Source: Acidimicrobiales bacterium (GTDB lineage: Bacteria > Actinomycetota > Acidimicrobiia > Acidimicrobiales > CADCSY01). Taken from it: a stretch of DNA of 64,000 nucleotides. Position numbers and translations under genes: made by a program. This document shows positions 63,118 to 64,000 of the stretch, one piece after another. How positions within the stretch are numbered: the stretch's first letter is position 1; every line of letters starts with the position of its first letter. Location of the stretch: contig DATKDW010000017.1 of assembly GCA_035512495.1 (NCBI GenBank), positions 1-64,000 of the forward strand, written 5' to 3'. The notes below the pieces were generated by a model. It was not told the DNA's origin and did no database searches. It saw only the letters and a program-made list of their open reading frames with translations.

Positions 63118-64000
63118 CTAGTTGGAGCGGGCGTGGGCGATCACTTGGGCGGCGAGGGCGATGGCGAGGCCCGAGTCGCCCTCGTCCATGTCGGCGCTGT
63201 CGACCACGGCCCGGCGGCGCAGATCGGTGAGGTCGTGGCGGGCCGGGGCGTGATCGGCACCGCCGTCGGGGCAGGCGTCGGCGGCGGCTCCGGCCACGAG
63301 GATGGCCTGGTCGTGGAACCCTTCGCCGGCCAGGCCTTCGGCGGTGAGGAGGAGGTGGATGGCCACGGGCGCCTCGTCGGTGACGGCGAGCAGGTCGCGC
63401 ACGTGGGGCGGCTCGCCGCGGCTGGCCGCAGCCCGCAGGCCTGCGACCAGCGCGCCGGCCCCGACGAGGAGGATGGCGGTCAGGGCGAGCATCCCCAGCC
63501 ACGGCGAGGGCAGGAAGACCACCGGTCCCATGGCCCCGAGCACCCAGGCCAGCTGGAAGCGGGTCTCGAAGCTGGCGAAGGCCCGCCCGCGGTCGGCGTC
63601 GGGGGCGTGGTGCTGGAGGAGGCTGTCGAAGGCCTGGCGGCCCACGTTGGCCCCGGCGCCGATGGCCAGTGCGGCCACCATGATCTCCAGGCGAGCGAAG
63701 CTCAGCGCGGCCACCACCGAGAGGGCGGCGGGCACGACCAGGGCGAGGGCGAGCATGTGCTCCTCGCTGAGTCGCCGTCGCAGCGGTGGCGCCACGAAGG
63801 TGCCGAGCAGCCCGCCGGCGCCGCCGACGGCGAGCACGGCGCCGAACACCCAGGCCGGCTCGCCCTCCTGCTTGAGGGCGAAGGCCAGCAGGAACGTGAA
63901 GAAGCCGATGGCCAGGCGCAGCACCGACATGGCCATCGAGGCCAGCACCACCCGGGGGGCGTGCAGCTCGTGGTGCTCGAGGCTGTGGGCGACGGGGCCG
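63118..64000 (-). CDS. MFS transporter, 5' end beyond the window
   Basis: At least 294 residues of the C-terminal part of a major facilitator protein with six visible membrane spans (FFTFLLAFALKQ, WVFGAVLAVGGAGGLLGTFVAPPL, MLALALVVPAALSVVAAL, MVAALAIGAGANVGRQAFD, WVLGAMGPVVFL, LGMLALTAILLVGAGALVAGL) and a cytoplasmic tail of ~85 residues. The reading frame is open to the window edge, so the true start is not seen; the Met at 63951 is internal. Substrate unknown. The tail ends next to a family-C repeat. Confidence 0.75.
   Translation of the reverse strand, partial: GPVAHSLEHHELHAPRVVLASMAMSVLRLAIGFFTFLLAFALKQEGEPAWVFGAVLAVGGAGGLLGTFVAPPLRRRLSEEHMLALALVVPAALSVVAALSFARLEIMVAALAIGAGANVGRQAFDSLLQHHAPDADRGRAFASFETRFQLAWVLGAMGPVVFLPSPWLGMLALTAILLVGAGALVAGLRAAASRGEPPHVRDLLAVTDEAPVAIHLLLTAEGLAGEGFHDQAILVAGAAADACPDGGADHAPARHDLTDLRRRAVVDSADMDEGDSGLAIALAAQVIAHARSN

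Noticed and set aside
1-64000. tRNA, rRNA or tmRNA genes
   Set aside because: No cloverleaf-like sequence with a GGTTCGAATCC-type T-arm was noticed. A tRNAscan or Rfam run would settle this.

Overview
The window is very GC-rich DNA with dense genes, short intergenic gaps, frequent GTG starts and many one- or four-base stop/start overlaps. Protein content points to a Gram-positive actinobacterium, most likely in the class Acidimicrobiia (inference from proteins such as SLH-anchored surface proteins, PduO and MetH, and a LipB/LipA/E2 neighbourhood; no rRNA or tRNA gene is present to confirm it). No transposase, integrase, phage gene or CRISPR array was seen.

Layout. 0-5 kb: hydantoinase/oxoprolinase subunits A and B, then a minus-strand trio (hotdog thioesterase, lipocalin-like protein, small membrane-anchored protein). 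5.1-5.8 kb: a scar with a fragment of an alcohol dehydrogenase and a decayed VapBC module. 5.8-10 kb: EamA transporter, HugZ-like protein, short-chain dehydrogenase, zinc-ribbon protein, TIGR01777 epimerase. 10-15.6 kb: argS, a 29-residue membrane microprotein, and the conserved operon of permuted ATP-grasp, alpha-E protein and transglutaminase. 15.7-20.4 kb: dihydrolipoyl dehydrogenase, a lipoyl-dependent acyltransferase (E2), and one gene encoding LipB fused to LipA, so lipoate attachment, sulfur insertion and use are made from one locus. 20.5-24.1 kb: ion channel, flavin/PNPOx protein, M24 peptidase and SDR, separated by four copies of a 51-bp palindrome. 24.1-27 kb: ECF sigma factor with a GerMN membrane partner, and a membrane protein.

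27.1-32 kb: the complete three-gene set for the osmolyte N-acetylglutaminylglutamine amide (amidotransferase, GNAT/ATP-grasp synthetase, M42 peptidase). 32-41 kb: lipoprotein, metH, beta-propeller protein, leucyl aminopeptidase, PduO adenosyltransferase and an AbiEi/DUF559-like protein, separated by four copies of a 66-bp hairpin. 41-46 kb: a low-complexity AST-repeat protein, lipoprotein, sirtuin, CAP/SLH protein, rhodanese-MoeB fusion. 46-61 kb: a cell-surface region with FkbM methyltransferase, two large GT-C-like membrane proteins, DUF354 protein, SAM methyltransferase, flippase-like protein, GT2 glycosyltransferase, a WecB epimerase, an intact VapBC, and two SLH proteins (one a subtilase). 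61-64 kb: EAL phosphodiesterase, lipoprotein and a truncated MFS transporter.

Two patterns run through the whole window. First, about nineteen genes carry a TAnnnT hexamer (often TAGCCT or TAGGnT) only 6-10 nt before the start codon and mostly no Shine-Dalgarno sequence, the signature of leaderless transcripts; this also decides several start codons (for example metH). Second, three families of intergenic palindromic repeats of nearly fixed length sit next to stop codons and probably act as terminators; in two places (an SDR gene and a lipoprotein gene) the start region of a gene has been duplicated, once around such a repeat.
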